Assembly (NCBI GenBank): GCA_033297075.1
Contig: MU858185.1
Coordinates: 38,256-102,255, forward strand
DNA: 64,000 bases
Direction: 5' to 3'
Origin: Rhypophila decipiens
Lineage: Eukaryota; Ascomycota; Sordariomycetes; Sordariales; Naviculisporaceae
A model generated the notes under the pieces. It ran no database searches. It saw nothing but the letters and a program-made list of their open reading frames with translations, and had not been told where the DNA came from. A program made the position numbers and the translations under genes. Each line of letters begins with the position of its first letter. Within the stretch, counting starts at the first letter, position 1. Below are positions 1 to 10,724 of this stretch, piece after piece.

Positions 1-433
1 ACCTTGAAAATATCGCGAAATTTCATGTTATTATGCCGAGTTCGTGGGCTTCGCTGGGCTGATACATGTCTGGTACGCGATGGAGCAGTTCCAGGTTGTA
101 TTGGATGACAACTGCCATCATGTGCCATGACCCTAACCCTGACAAAGTGGGTGAATGTTGATCCGCCCCCTGGAGAGATCCAACCAATGCTGGGATCAAA
201 TGACAAGTCCGGCAGTTCCCCAACGTGGAAAGAGCCACACGGGGGAGTCAATAACGACCATGTGACAATGCAGATATACCAACCTCAAACTGTTGGAGAT
301 TGGATGCATATAACGGCACTTTGTTGGACACAGTCTCGTCCTCTAGTCAAAAGACTCGGTGAGTATACCACAGGACCAAGACACAAACAAGGTCATCATC
401 GCACTTCGCTTCCGCCTCGCTATCGCCCCAACA
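1..433. other. Intergenic region upstream of the acyltransferase
   Basis: I see no gene here. Open frames in this stretch read as non-protein-like sequence. The frame of the downstream acyltransferase stays open to about 359, but that extension begins with GTG, so the first usable ATG is at 434. This segment is presumably promoter and 5' leader. Confidence 0.5.
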
Positions 434-1921
434 ATGGCCACTGCCAGCCCCAGCTACGAGCTCAGCGCCATGGACAATGTCCTCCCGCGCTACTTCCACG
501 GCGGCATCTGGGCGCTTCGGCTCAGAGACGGCGTAACCCAAGACCAAGTCATCTCGATGCTGCGCTCCAGTCTCGCGAGCGCCAGCCTCGCTCTCCCCTT
601 CCTCACAAGACGAGCCTTCTCTATCCCCCCTACCCCCGAGAATTTAGTGACTGGCCGTCTTGAGGCACGCGAGCACGTCGACTGGAAGCCCGTGGTGGAC
701 TACAACGACCTCTCCAACAACCCCGAATGGCCCGACTACGACGAGCTGATGGAAGATGGTCTTCCGCAGGATCTCCTCGACGGCGCTGTGCTCCTCCCGT
801 CTAGCCGTTTTGGGTTTGATCTGGAAACTGGCGGCACCCCGTTGCTCGTAGCCCAAGCTAATTTCATCAGAGGGGGCCTGTTGCTGGGGGTGTCTTTGTA
901 CCATGGCTTGATGGATGGAATGAGCATGGCGCTCATCTTTCGCACGTGGGCCCAACATATGCGGCTGCAGCAGGGTGAGGAGACTGGGTCGGCTGAGATG
1001 ACTACCACGCCGCTGGGCCAGGAGTGTTTTGATTATAACACGCTCATTGACCTGTGGAAGAAGGCTGGCTCGCCTGTGGCTGAAGCAACGCCGGATGAGT
1101 GGCGCATGCTGGGTCTACTCCCACCACAAGAACCAGGGGGAGGGGAATTGCGACTGCCCGGCTCTGGGTCGGGTGACGGTGATGATGCTCCGGCACCGCC
1201 ACCGGCCATGAGCACGGGAATATTCTATGTCTCTGCATCCGCCATCGCGCGATTGTCTGCCATAGCGGCCAACGAGCCAGGCGCAACAGCAAACGATGCG
1301 CTCATGGCTTTACTATGGCGGTGCACGATCCGGGCTCGTCGCGCTGCCGCCCCTAAAAAGCCATGCTATGGCCCCGGAGCTATCACGGAGATGGACACGA
1401 CGATCAACGGGAGGGCTATGCTCGGTGATCTGCTTCCGTGGCAATACTTGGGCACGCTGGTCTTCTTCACTACTACAAAGTTGACGGTAGGTGAACTCGT
1501 GGGGCCAGCAACGCCGCTGGTGTCCATCATCCGAGCTGTACGGTCCGCCGTCGCAAGTGTCACGAGAGAGCGCATTCTGGCCGGATATGGTCTGGCTGCA
1601 ACGAGGCTGCCTGATTTCGGGGCGGAGACCCTGCGGCGTCCTATGCCTACGTTCGAAGGGGCCGAGTTTGGCGTGACGAGTCTACTGTCGCTGCCAATTT
1701 TGGACTGGAGCTTTGGCAGTGCCTTGTTTGCCAATGGTGGAATACCGGATTATATGAGGCAGGAGAGGAGACTGTTTGATATGGTTTGTCGGTATTGTAG
1801 CGTTGGGCCGTTGAGGAGGGAGGGAGGCACCGAAGTCTTGGTTTCGCTTACAGTGGAGGAGATGGAGTTTCTGGAGGCGGATGACGAGTTTGCGCAGTTT
1901 GCAGAGTTGTTGTGTCACTGA
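434..1921 (+). CDS. BAHD-type acyltransferase (trichothecene 3-O-acetyltransferase-like)
   Basis: A single-exon gene of 495 residues starting at the first ATG in the frame. It carries the BAHD catalytic motif HxxxD as YHGLMDG (His157 and Asp161) and a late DFGWG-like motif, DWSFG, near residue 424. Both sit where the family expects them and the length fits the roughly 450-500 residue norm. The family moves an acyl group from acyl-CoA to a hydroxyl or amine; fungal members often acetylate terpenoid or polyketide alcohols. No signal peptide is visible, so a cytosolic enzyme is expected. A P450 follows on the same strand about 360 bases downstream, consistent with hydroxylation followed by acylation. 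The substrate cannot be told from sequence. Confidence 0.9.
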   Translation: MATASPSYELSAMDNVLPRYFHGGIWALRLRDGVTQDQVISMLRSSLASASLALPFLTRRAFSIPPTPENLVTGRLEAREHVDWKPVVDYNDLSNNPEWPDYDELMEDGLPQDLLDGAVLLPSSRFGFDLETGGTPLLVAQANFIRGGLLLGVSLYHGLMDGMSMALIFRTWAQHMRLQQGEETGSAEMTTTPLGQECFDYNTLIDLWKKAGSPVAEATPDEWRMLGLLPPQEPGGGELRLPGSGSGDGDDAPAPPPAMSTGIFYVSASAIARLSAIAANEPGATANDALMALLWRCTIRARRAAAPKKPCYGPGAITEMDTTINGRAMLGDLLPWQYLGTLVFFTTTKLTVGELVGPATPLVSIIRAVRSAVASVTRERILAGYGLAATRLPDFGAETLRRPMPTFEGAEFGVTSLLSLPILDWSFGSALFANGGIPDYMRQERRLFDMVCRYCSVGPLRREGGTEVLVSLTVEEMEFLEADDEFAQFAELLCH

Positions 1922-2283
1922 GGCCGTTGTTTACCTACCTTGGCTACATGTAAATTTAGGACCCATCCAACTCGTCGGATGTCATTGTAACTAATGGCTA
2001 GTCTAATGCCAGCACTGATCCATTTTTCTGTCATGGTGCATAATATTCCCGGCGAATTACCAGACCAAGTAACCCACCAAAGGCAGATCTTCCCTTTACG
2101 GTAACTGCCCTCCACCGTAATTGGCATACGCCTCAAGACAACCAGCTGGCTAGCGTAGCAAGTGCCAGTGTATGATACTCTCCTTTGGCTCTGCCTTCTT
2201 TTGCGATGTCCTTTTTCTTTTTTTCTTCTTTTCTTTTTTTTTTTTGTATCTGAATTCCCGCCAACCTAGCACAGCGGTTTGAG

Positions 2284-4075
2284 ATGAGTCACAACTGGCA
2301 ACTTGGTAGTGGTCCACATGCAGCCCTTGAGAGACTCGGCCACATAATTGGACTGGTAGGATGGCGTGAGCTGCTTGTTTTGGTGGTGACAGTTGCCTGC
2401 GTGAAAATCATATACAATGTGTTCTTGCACCCATTGGCCAAGTTTCCCGGTCCCTTTTCGGCCCGCGCGTCACTTGTCAGTTGCTTCGTGTCTCTCTTTC
2501 CCCGAGTCCAAGTCTAACCGTCGGCAGCTTTGGCGATTTTGGCACACCATGAGAGGGCGGTCGCACCGTGTCATCCAAGCCTCGCACGAGAAATACGGTT
2601 TGTTTCTTGAGGGGCCAATCCTTTTCTTTCCAGTGTTCTGCTCTGTGCTGATAATATCCCAGGCCCGGTCTTCCGCATCTCCCCCAACGAGCTCTCGTTC
2701 GCATCGACAGCGTCATGGAAGGCCATCTACGGCTACCCACCCGCGGGCCAAGACCAACTGATCAAAGGCGAGTTCTACGACATATTTGGCGCCGCCTATA
2801 AGACCGGCTGCATCGGATCTGAGCGGGACCCAGCCGTCCACAGCCGCAAAAAGAAGAAACTGACAGCCGCGTTTTCGTCCAAGGCGCTAGCCGACCAGGA
2901 ACCCATCGTCCAGGCTTGTCTGGACCGTTTTGTTGACAAGCTCGGCCCAATGAGTCAAAAGAGCGATGGGAAGGGCATCAATGTTGTCCTGTGGCTCGAG
3001 ATGATCACGTTTGACATCTTGGGCGAAATGGCTTTCGGGGAGGGCTTTGACTGCGTCCAGAACGAAAAGCACCATGCCTGGATGGACCTGATTCTCAAGC
3101 ACTTGTTTGAGGTGACCTTGGTGGATAACTTGAGACGGATAAAGCTCCTACATTTCCTTGGGACTTGGCTGTTGCCTTCGCTCACCGAGGGCGTGAGGGA
3201 GCAACATGCCGGCTATAGTCGACAAAAGGTGCAGAAGCGTCTCGATGCTGAGACGCCCCGCCAGGACTTTTTCACCCATATCACGAAGAAAGTCCGGGCT
3301 GGTGAGGTGGAACAGGAGGAGATGACGGCTCATGCATCTACCCTGATGTAAGTCATCATCATCATCATCACCTGAGAGCAATTTTACCAGTGAACTAACT
3401 TTCAAAAGTCTCGCGGGTGGTGAGACGACAGCTACCTGCCTGGCAGCGGCTGTTTACTACCTCCTCAAGACCCCCGCAACAATGGAGAAGCTGAAAAGCG
3501 AGATACGCACCAGGTATAAATCCTACGACGAGATCGATGCGACATCGGCTATGCAGCTGCCGTATCTCCAGGCCGTCATCAATGAGGCACTGCGGATTCA
3601 CCCTCCTGGCTCTCAGGGATTTCCCCGCGTATCACCTGGTTGCGAGATTGACGGGCATTGGGTTCCGAAAGGGACAGAGGTTTATACCAGCGCTTGGGCC
3701 GTCACCCACGACCCCCGCAACTTTCACGAACCCATGACCTTCATCCCCGAGCGCTGGCTCGATCCCGAGTGCAAGGATGTCAAGGAGGCTAGCCAGCCTT
3801 TTTCGCTCGGATATCGAGCTTGTATAGGCCGCAAGTAAGTTTCCCTTCCCTTTTCTTCCTAATTTGCGCTTTGTCCTATTACAAAAGCTGACTGCATGAC
3901 ATACTGTAGCTTCGCATACCTCGAGCTAGCTTCTTGTCTGACCAAGATTTTGTTCAGGTATGACCTGACGCTGGTAAATGCCGATCTTGATTGGGAGGCT
4001 GCTTCGAGATGTTATGTCATGTGGTGGAAGGCGCCAGTGTGGGTTACGTTTGAGGAACGGACGGTGTCCAAGTAA
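2284..4075 (+). CDS. Cytochrome P450 monooxygenase (CYP65/isotrichodermin C-15 hydroxylase-like)
   Basis: Five exons (2284-2475, 2528-2597, 2663-3347, 3409-3834, 3910-4075) join to 512 residues, a normal microsomal P450 length. All introns are 52-75 bases with good borders; the third holds a short CAT repeat. An N-terminal hydrophobic anchor is followed by the proline hinge FPGPF. The I-helix motif is AGGETT (318-323), the K-helix ExxR is EALR (375-378), PERW lies at 429-432 and the haem loop is FSLGYRACIG with Cys454 as the iron ligand. It should hydroxylate or epoxidise a small lipophilic metabolite at the ER membrane, using a P450 reductase. A T/C-rich tract at about 2211-2247 precedes the start. 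The pairing with the acyltransferase suggests a shared pathway; the CYP65-like label is by general resemblance. Confidence 0.92.
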
Positions 4076-4301
4076 ACGTAAATATGGCTAGAGACGCAAT
4101 CAGTTGAACCGGTAGACAAGAAGTTTGAGCTTGGTAAGACAATTGAGAAACCAAGAAAATGCTTGTATATGGGTGGTAAGGCTCGGGATGCTACGTATGT
4201 ATGGATTAATAAACCCAAAGACTGATCTTAAAAAGGATGATGAATGGATGGGCTTGAAACATCTAATTACAAAAGAAATATGGAAAAAGTGAAAAAGGAA
4301 A

Positions 4302-4384
4302 CGACCCACGCGCGACTTGAACACGCAATCTTCAGAGGAGTTCAAGAACCGAAATCTGACGCCTTACCATTAGGCCAGCGGGCC
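4302..4384 (-). tRNA. tRNA-Arg (anticodon UCG) with an 11-base intron
   Basis: On the minus strand a full cloverleaf can be drawn. The acceptor is GGCCCGC pairing with GTGGGTC with two G-U pairs. The D arm is GCCT/AGGC, the anticodon stem TCAGA/TCTGA, and the T arm GCGTG-TTCAAGT-CGCGC. The anticodon loop reads TTTCGG before an intron of about 11 bases, giving anticodon TCG, with the intron in the usual place one base after the anticodon. The discriminator base is G. T-runs directly downstream suit Pol III termination. The intron border may shift by a base. Confidence 0.9.
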
Positions 4385-4788
4385 GGAGAACTAATTATTT
4401 GATGTTAGAGGCTTTGAACATCGAACCTAAAACAGCAATGTCATTTAAAGTCGTAAACCCTCTACGAGGCTCATACACATTGATAAGCGGTTGCTAAAAT
4501 GAGCGTGAATCATGGAATGCAAAGGGGAAAGACCTAGTGAAAATAAAAAGGGCACTAGGCAGAGAAAACTACAAAAGGTTTTATAACAAAGACGTTAAAC
4601 ATGAAATGGAGACTAACTGAGAAGCTGCTCTCCTTTCTAGCCCACGTCGATTTTGGGCGACCAAAGATATATCATGAACAAAAAGGATAACCAAAGGCAA
4701 CTAAGTATGCAAAGATGGATCCATTGATGCCTGTCCAGTTTAAAGTTTACACTCATGTCGCCATGGACTTGCACCATGCGTTGCCATG
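4385..4788. other. Intergenic region between tRNA-Arg and HET gene
   Basis: AT-rich sequence holding the upstream side of the tRNA and the 3' flank of the HET gene. I see no other gene. Confidence 0.4.
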
Positions 4789-7300
4789 TCAAACAAGCGT
4801 AACCATCTTTCTGACCGGCCCAGTACTCTCGAACTCGCCACCTCTAAAAAGCGTGAGGGTAATCATGGTTTTCCTTTCCCTAACCACCATTTCATCATCC
4901 AGCTGAGCACCGCCGCCATGGTTCCAGCCGTCAGTATCCGGGGGCCGGTCCAAAACAAGCATAAGTACTTTGACCGTTTCTCTTCCCGACATTCCCTGCC
5001 TTACATTAGCCACTCTTACTCGCTCCACCACAAGACACTCGTAAACCCCAGTCGGAATGGTGGTATTATGCAACAAGTTCCTCTCCTTGACACTCCCAAT
5101 CACATTCTCTTCCACTTGATCACTGTCCCGAGCCTCAACAATAACTTCCGAAAACGGCTCGGTCCGTACCCTCAAATTGACGACCCACCCTCTTACTCTC
5201 AGCCTTTTCCCCTCTGGCCCATCGTCTACTCCCAGAATTTCAACCCCCAAATCACCAACCCGCTTTATCTTCTCGGAAGAGTAAACACCCTCCGGCAAGC
5301 TCGGATCAATATCCACGGCCCCTTGTTCCCAACCCACCCAAGACCAGCTGGGAAAGTCATCACAGACACAATGTCTTGTTTTGATTTGCTTCTGTTCGCG
5401 AGGTAAAGCACCGACGAATAAACAATTCTGACATCGACGACGTGATGGTCTGGACCCGACAGATCTATCATGCATCCAGCCTAGGAACTGCGGGGCGATG
5501 GTCAATGGCAGGCCCCAGAGGAATCTATGCCCTGGAGGCAACATATTCCTCTCCCAGGCGGATAGGATTCCCCGTAGAGCATTCAGTGCGTCGCGGGGGT
5601 CCGTCATTTTTCGGGAGGTGTAGGTTTGGATGAGGCCTAGGTAGCCGTGGAGGTACCAGTCCACTCGCGCTCCTGGTTCTGGCTGGGAGGCAGGGGCAAC
5701 GTTCTGCGAAGAAAAAAACAGGAACATGTCAGTGTCTGTGCCTCTAATGACAAGTTTGAGTGAGAAAGGAAAGTACAAGGGAGCCTACCGCCACACCCGT
5801 CCCACCTCTCAGCTTGCTGAGCATATCATTCGCCCCTCCCAGATGGAGCGCCCTCTTCACCGCTTCATTCATATCATCTTCACTAATCCCACTTCCATCT
5901 TCGCACTCGGTGGTTGCCAGACACTGACACTGAAAGTATATTTGCGACTGCGTAAAGTACAGCTTCCTCCGCGACAACAAACCCTCCTGCAACGTCCAAG
6001 CTCTCGCTTCCCACCCAGACGCCTCTTTCTCTGCGTTCGTGACCGGCGGCACCGTAAAGAACTCTAACCCGTCAATAGTCTCTTTCCACTGTCTCGATCG
6101 CGGATTACGTTCTGAAACACCCGCCAGTCCTGCATTCGAGTCTGACCCTGACATGGCCACCAGCGTCAAGGCCGCACAGCCATATATCATATCCATGATG
6201 CTCAGCTGCTGCATCTTGCGCGCCAGCTGCGCAGGGGTATGACTCAACGACTGGTCTATACACAGCGCGTCGACCCACAAATACCTCCGCCCGAGCTCTC
6301 TCGTCACGGTAATGGCGTCTTCAATGGTTTGCGGGAGGGTTCTGTTTGCAAGTCCGTCAGGATGGGGCATCACGCCGCCCCAGACATAACTCAGGGCGAA
6401 GTATTCACATCCCTTATCCCCATCCTCTCCTTCTCCAAAAGGAAAAGGAACCGTCACGCGCTTCTCGACATCGATCATAGTCGTCGCCCTCAACTCAAGA
6501 GGTTGTTGATCCAGCGGAACCTGACACACACCCGTAGGACAAGCTCTCAAGCAAGAATCCAACGCACCCCTAGGCAAATCAAAATTCACCATCGGCCTAA
6601 CAAATCGAAAATTGCCTTGATCCCGTCCGGGGAAGACGTCCCGGGGTGATAAACAGATCGCCTCGCCGAGCATGCTCTCGGAGCCACCATATTCTTGCTC
6701 CTCGGCGTCCTTTGCAGAAGAAGGCAACATCCAGGGCGTCATGAAATCGGGATAAGCCACGCCCAACAGAATCGCATTCTGGTTCCTGATTTCGCTCGGC
6801 ATCCGCTCCCACATTGCCATGCGCAGATGCGATCTGAACGGAACAAGCTGGAGCATGTTATCCCGCGGATCGAGATTCTTTCGCGGTAGGATGCGGTAGA
6901 TGAGTCGGCATAGCGGGCAGGACGCGTCTAGCACCAAAGAGGAGAGAGGTTGGCGCGAGGGAGGGATTGAATATTTTGAGATGTAGCGCTGGTAGGCTTC
7001 GCGCCGGGCATTGGAGGTGCCGAATTCTTGGGCTTGTTGGTTCAGATCTAGCGGGGAGGCGTCGCGGAAGACGCGCACGATGTCGTAGTCTTTGCATCGT
7101 GGGCAGAGGATGCCGGGGTGGGAGGTTTGGAGTTCCTCGAGGAGGACGTCGTCGCTTGGGGGAGGCGGGGTAACTGGGTCTGGCTGGAGGAGGGTTAGGT
7201 GGTTGCTGGGATCCAAACCTTGGAGGGTCGGGCACTCGGATGAACCATCTTCGAGGCGGCGGCAAAAGATGCAGAGCCTGCTGGGTGGTAGGTGTTCCAT
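4789..7300 (-). CDS. HET (heterokaryon incompatibility) domain protein
   Basis: Two exons (7300-5789 and 5703-4789) with an 85-base intron (donor GTAGGC, acceptor CGCAG) give 808 residues. The HET signature is complete: YFALSYVWG at 300-308, then a stretch ending ALCIDQ at 345-350, then IYGCAALTLVAMSG. The N-terminal third carries cysteine pairs (CIFC, CPRC, CPLC) often seen ahead of HET domains. The start is the first ATG followed by this cysteine-rich stretch; the frame stays open upstream to 7513. Proteins of this class trigger growth arrest or cell death when incompatible fungal individuals fuse, often with a partner protein, and many others have no known function. No membrane segment is visible. 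It sits between metabolic genes and may not belong to their pathway. Confidence 0.93.
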
Positions 7301-8413
7301 TTCAATATCGAGTGGTATGGTTATTACCAGCGACAGGTTGATTGAGGTCTCGATCGTGCATACGTTGGCGACGACATGGAAGTTGGAGGCAGCCATGTGC
7401 GGCCCCACTGGCGCCTCATGCAAGATGTTGATGCCTGTTGGTCTCGGCGGATCCGGGTTTTCAGGTTGACCCCAGAGCATACCCAGAGAGCTCAAGCACA
7501 ACCAAGAAACCACTATCCTGGTTTGTAGAAAAAATAATAAACACGGGCTCCTATACTGATGGAATTATTACTGGTTACTTGTAATACCAATACATTCTCT
7601 GATCGTACCTCCTGAGGTTCTCCGGACTATGGTACTACGTGTGAATGGGGATTGATATTGAGGATGGTTCGTAGACCTTACTTTTACAAAAAAAAAAAAA
7701 AAAAAACACAAACTATATTATGAATTCTCTGATTGTACCTTCACCTACGTCACTACGCCTATCCTATTCTGGCCTATGTCCCCTTAAACGTAGTGTACAA
7801 AGCCCCGCTCCGCCTCCTCTGCTCGCCGGTCTGCTTCCTCCGCCTCTGTGCTGGGACCCACTCTAGACGGCGTGGATTTCCCTTTCTCCTTTTCATCTTT
7901 TCCTGTCACCAGGCGTTCTATCGTTTCCGTCCCATATACAGTGCTGAAATCTCATAGTATGCAAGGGCCGAGACCACAATGCACGACGAATAAATTCCTT
8001 TCAAACATGGTTTTGAATGATATGGGTATCAACCCGGGGAGTTTAACGGTTTGTGTATTCCAAAATATATGGCCTCGGTGAGCATGCTGGATTCGTGTCC
8101 TTTTTCTTGACAAGAACATATTCCATTCGCCGCATTCCTGCTGATTGGATTTTAAGTTCACTATGAGCCAGCTCAGCCACGAACACAACCAAGTGTCATG
8201 TGGTTGAACGCGGCAAGCGAATAAGGTTTCCGAAAAACCCGATATCCTCGGAACAAACTTTCCGCATTCGGCTGTTCTGAACCATTAACGTTAGCGACAG
8301 AATTGTTTTTTGACCCTGGGCAGATCTTAGCACCCGGTCTGCACCCTTTCCCGTTTCAACACAGACTCATAAACATCCGCAAAACCAAGCGAGCGGCTCA
8401 AAACGGCGACAGG
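7301..8413. other. Intergenic region upstream of HET gene
   Basis: About 1.1 kb between divergent features. It contains a 19-base A homopolymer at 7688-7706 and otherwise no recognisable gene. Confidence 0.4.
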
Positions 8414-8804
8414 ATGACCTCCTTCAACGAACTTCCGCCCGAGATCCGACTGCAAATCTACAGGAACCTGCTGGCAGCGGCGGACGCCTCAAGACCGAAT
8501 AGTGTACCCTTTGGCTCATTTCGCCCATCATATCGGCAAAGTCAGCGCAAGCCTGGTACGCAACCTTTACGTCTCTATACACCCCCACAATACACGATAG
8601 ATCGACGGCGGTGAGGACCTCAGGCTGCGAACCGAGGGCATGATTGCTGCAACATATACAAGCCTTCGAGACCCGGCACCCTTGGTGCCCAAAGCACTAT
8701 TGGATTTTGTCCCTAAAGCTCGTCTTCATTTCACCGGCTTGAGAACATTACGTCTCTACCTTGGCCGTCTAAGATCGAAAGATGGGACTTATGCAATCCA
8801 GTAG
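8414..8804 (+). pseudogene. F-box protein pseudogene
   Basis: The ATG at 8414 opens a clear F-box start (FNELPPEIRLQIYRNLL), the SCF ubiquitin-ligase adaptor motif that binds Skp1. After roughly 30 codons the protein-like reading moves to another frame (HFAHHIGKVSASLVRNLYV), meets an in-frame TAG at 8598-8600, and resumes in the same frame as RLRTEGMIAATYTSLRD and TGLRTLRLYLGRL before a stop at 8802-8804. A further shifted remnant may run to about 9020. One frameshift plus one nonsense codon argue for a decayed gene. A short intron could hide the first shift, but not the TAG. Confidence 0.65.
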
Positions 8805-10077
8805 GAGTATAATTGTCTTGTCAAATCTGAGATGCTGGCAGGGTGGCTCCGAGGCTTGTGGGAACAGGATGAGCTTCACCTTTCTGGACTGGCATAGCGC
8901 CTGGATTCAACGTGACAGGGGACTCACCCAAGGTTGGCATGTTGAATTCCCCGACGGGGGAGACATCAGCATTACTTCTTACCGATTCACCAAGCCTGTT
9001 CAAGGGTCAGTGGTGTTATGAGGGGGGTCATGTATCAACTCAATGTTTCCCATATCTCTAATCAAGTGAACTCGGGCTTCACTAGATAGATGTATTCAGA
9101 TATTACGCGAGTCTCTAGGAAACAGAACATGTTTTTCCCTTTATCATTAGCAGTGACCACTCTGTTCTAATTATCTCCCTCTTAGTCGTAAATGTGACAA
9201 AACGGTCCGTCAATACTCGAGATGGTATCCTCCAGACGCTTTGGCGGCCCAATGGTGGTGAAGTTGGGGGTGCTATCCAACGTGGCATTCTCGCTGGGCG
9301 GGGCTATCAATCATGGCCAACTGCATCCATAATTACACATATGCCTTGCAGAGATTACCAACTGCACCAAAGGCTTGACCTGGTGAATGTAAGAACCCTT
9401 TCTTCTTGTGTTAAACCGGTTGGCTCTTGTTCTTGATCTCCGGTGCAGATTGTGGGGGTAGGCCGTTGCAGATGGAGCCGTCGTGTACCTAGCCACACCT
9501 CCGACCAGGGGACCGAAAATGGCTGATTCTGGCCTTGACGTCCCCGCTCGGCCGGCAGACACCGGGGCAGGAACGTCAGACTGCGACGAACTGGATGTCG
9601 AGATATGTCCAGGGCAAAAGCAGAGTGGCCATTAGTAGAAGGTCTTGATCAAAGTCTCACGGATATGATGAGCATGATGCTCCTCAATGGATCAGTCTAC
9701 TTGGCTGCGAAACTTTAAAAGCATCTAGTTGCCACCTTATAGCACGGAGTCTTCCGTGCCGGCCGCGGAAGTTGAAATGGCGTGGCCAGACCGCCCCATG
9801 GGCCATGGCTGAATCACCGAGGTATGTTGGCGGTTCTGTGTGACCTTGTGTAGCCGTCTTTCGTGACCAGAACACCCGAAGAGGAGTTCGATATTTCACA
9901 TCATGGGGTAGGGGGCGTTGACAAGCTTGCCGACCAATAGTTGTTATTGTCCAGATCGTGGAAGATGGCTTTAATAGTAATAAGCTCATATGGGTCTTGA
10001 CTCTTTAAAATTAACATCGGCAGTAATTTTAGGAGGTATGGTGGTTTTATAAGGCTGCTCCTATCTGATCCAGAAAT

Positions 10078-10175
10078 ATAAAACTAATAAAGAGAAAAGA
10101 ATAAAAGTAAAAGTAAATGAAAAAGAATAAAGAAAAAAAAAGAAGATGAAAAGAAAAACCAAGAGAAAGCAAAGA
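10078..10175. repeat. A-rich low-complexity tract
   Basis: Nearly all A and G with scattered T on the plus strand, built from degenerate AAAGTAAA and GAATAAAGAAA units. Confidence 0.7.
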
Positions 10176-10279
10176 ACTCAAGGCATCCTTACTCGTTATC
10201 GACCACTCATTCGGTGAATGATATATCGCCCCGACAACTTTACTCGTCCAAGCCTTGAGAAAAGCCTCTTAAGGCTTTT

Positions 10280-10400
10280 TTTGGTGTACTGCCCGGAATT
10301 GAACCGACACCCTCCCGGTAGGGAGGATGCTGCAGACCAGAGGGGCACAGAGGAATTACTTGAGTCGCCGCAGCTGACCGTTGGACTATGCCAACTCATC
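10280..10400 (-). other. tRNA-like sequence with long variable arm (probable pseudo-tRNA)
   Basis: On the minus strand a perfect Pol III B box (GGTTCAATTCC, plus positions 10295-10305) follows an A-box match (TAGTCCAACGG, around 10378-10388). Between them lie a self-pairing CCTCCC/GGGAGG arm like the long variable arm of tRNA-Ser or tRNA-Leu, and a GCTGC/GCAGC stem. No acceptor stem closes properly, the T stem has an outer mismatch, and no anticodon loop with T33 fits. It may be a decayed type II tRNA or a SINE-type relic. Confidence 0.35.
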
Positions 10401-10724
10401 TCTGCTGTCGTCATCCCCTCTCGGTGAAAGCAATGCACAGAAACCCCCATTATATACCAAGGAATGTCACCAATTCTAGGGCGGCCCATTCGTTGAATCT
10501 ATGTTAGGAGGGTACCTAGCCAGCCATGCACTGGCACATGCTTCGACAAGATGAATGAAGTTTAATCTTGAGCGGTGGGTGTGCGCTTATAAGCATTGAC
10601 TCAAACTCCATATATCCAAGTACGCAATAAAATTAGATGTGACCGGTCCCCCCTCAACAGACCTGAGCCACCATCATGGAACCCAATCCATACCAAGCTC
10701 CCCGGGCCATCCCCAACCCATCAA

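Larger units (their letters stand above)
9022..10724. other. Gene-poor interval with A-rich tract
   Basis: About 1.7 kb with no convincing protein-coding gene. It contains the A-rich tract and the tRNA-like segment listed separately. The 3' end of the second P450 lies just beyond. Confidence 0.4.
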
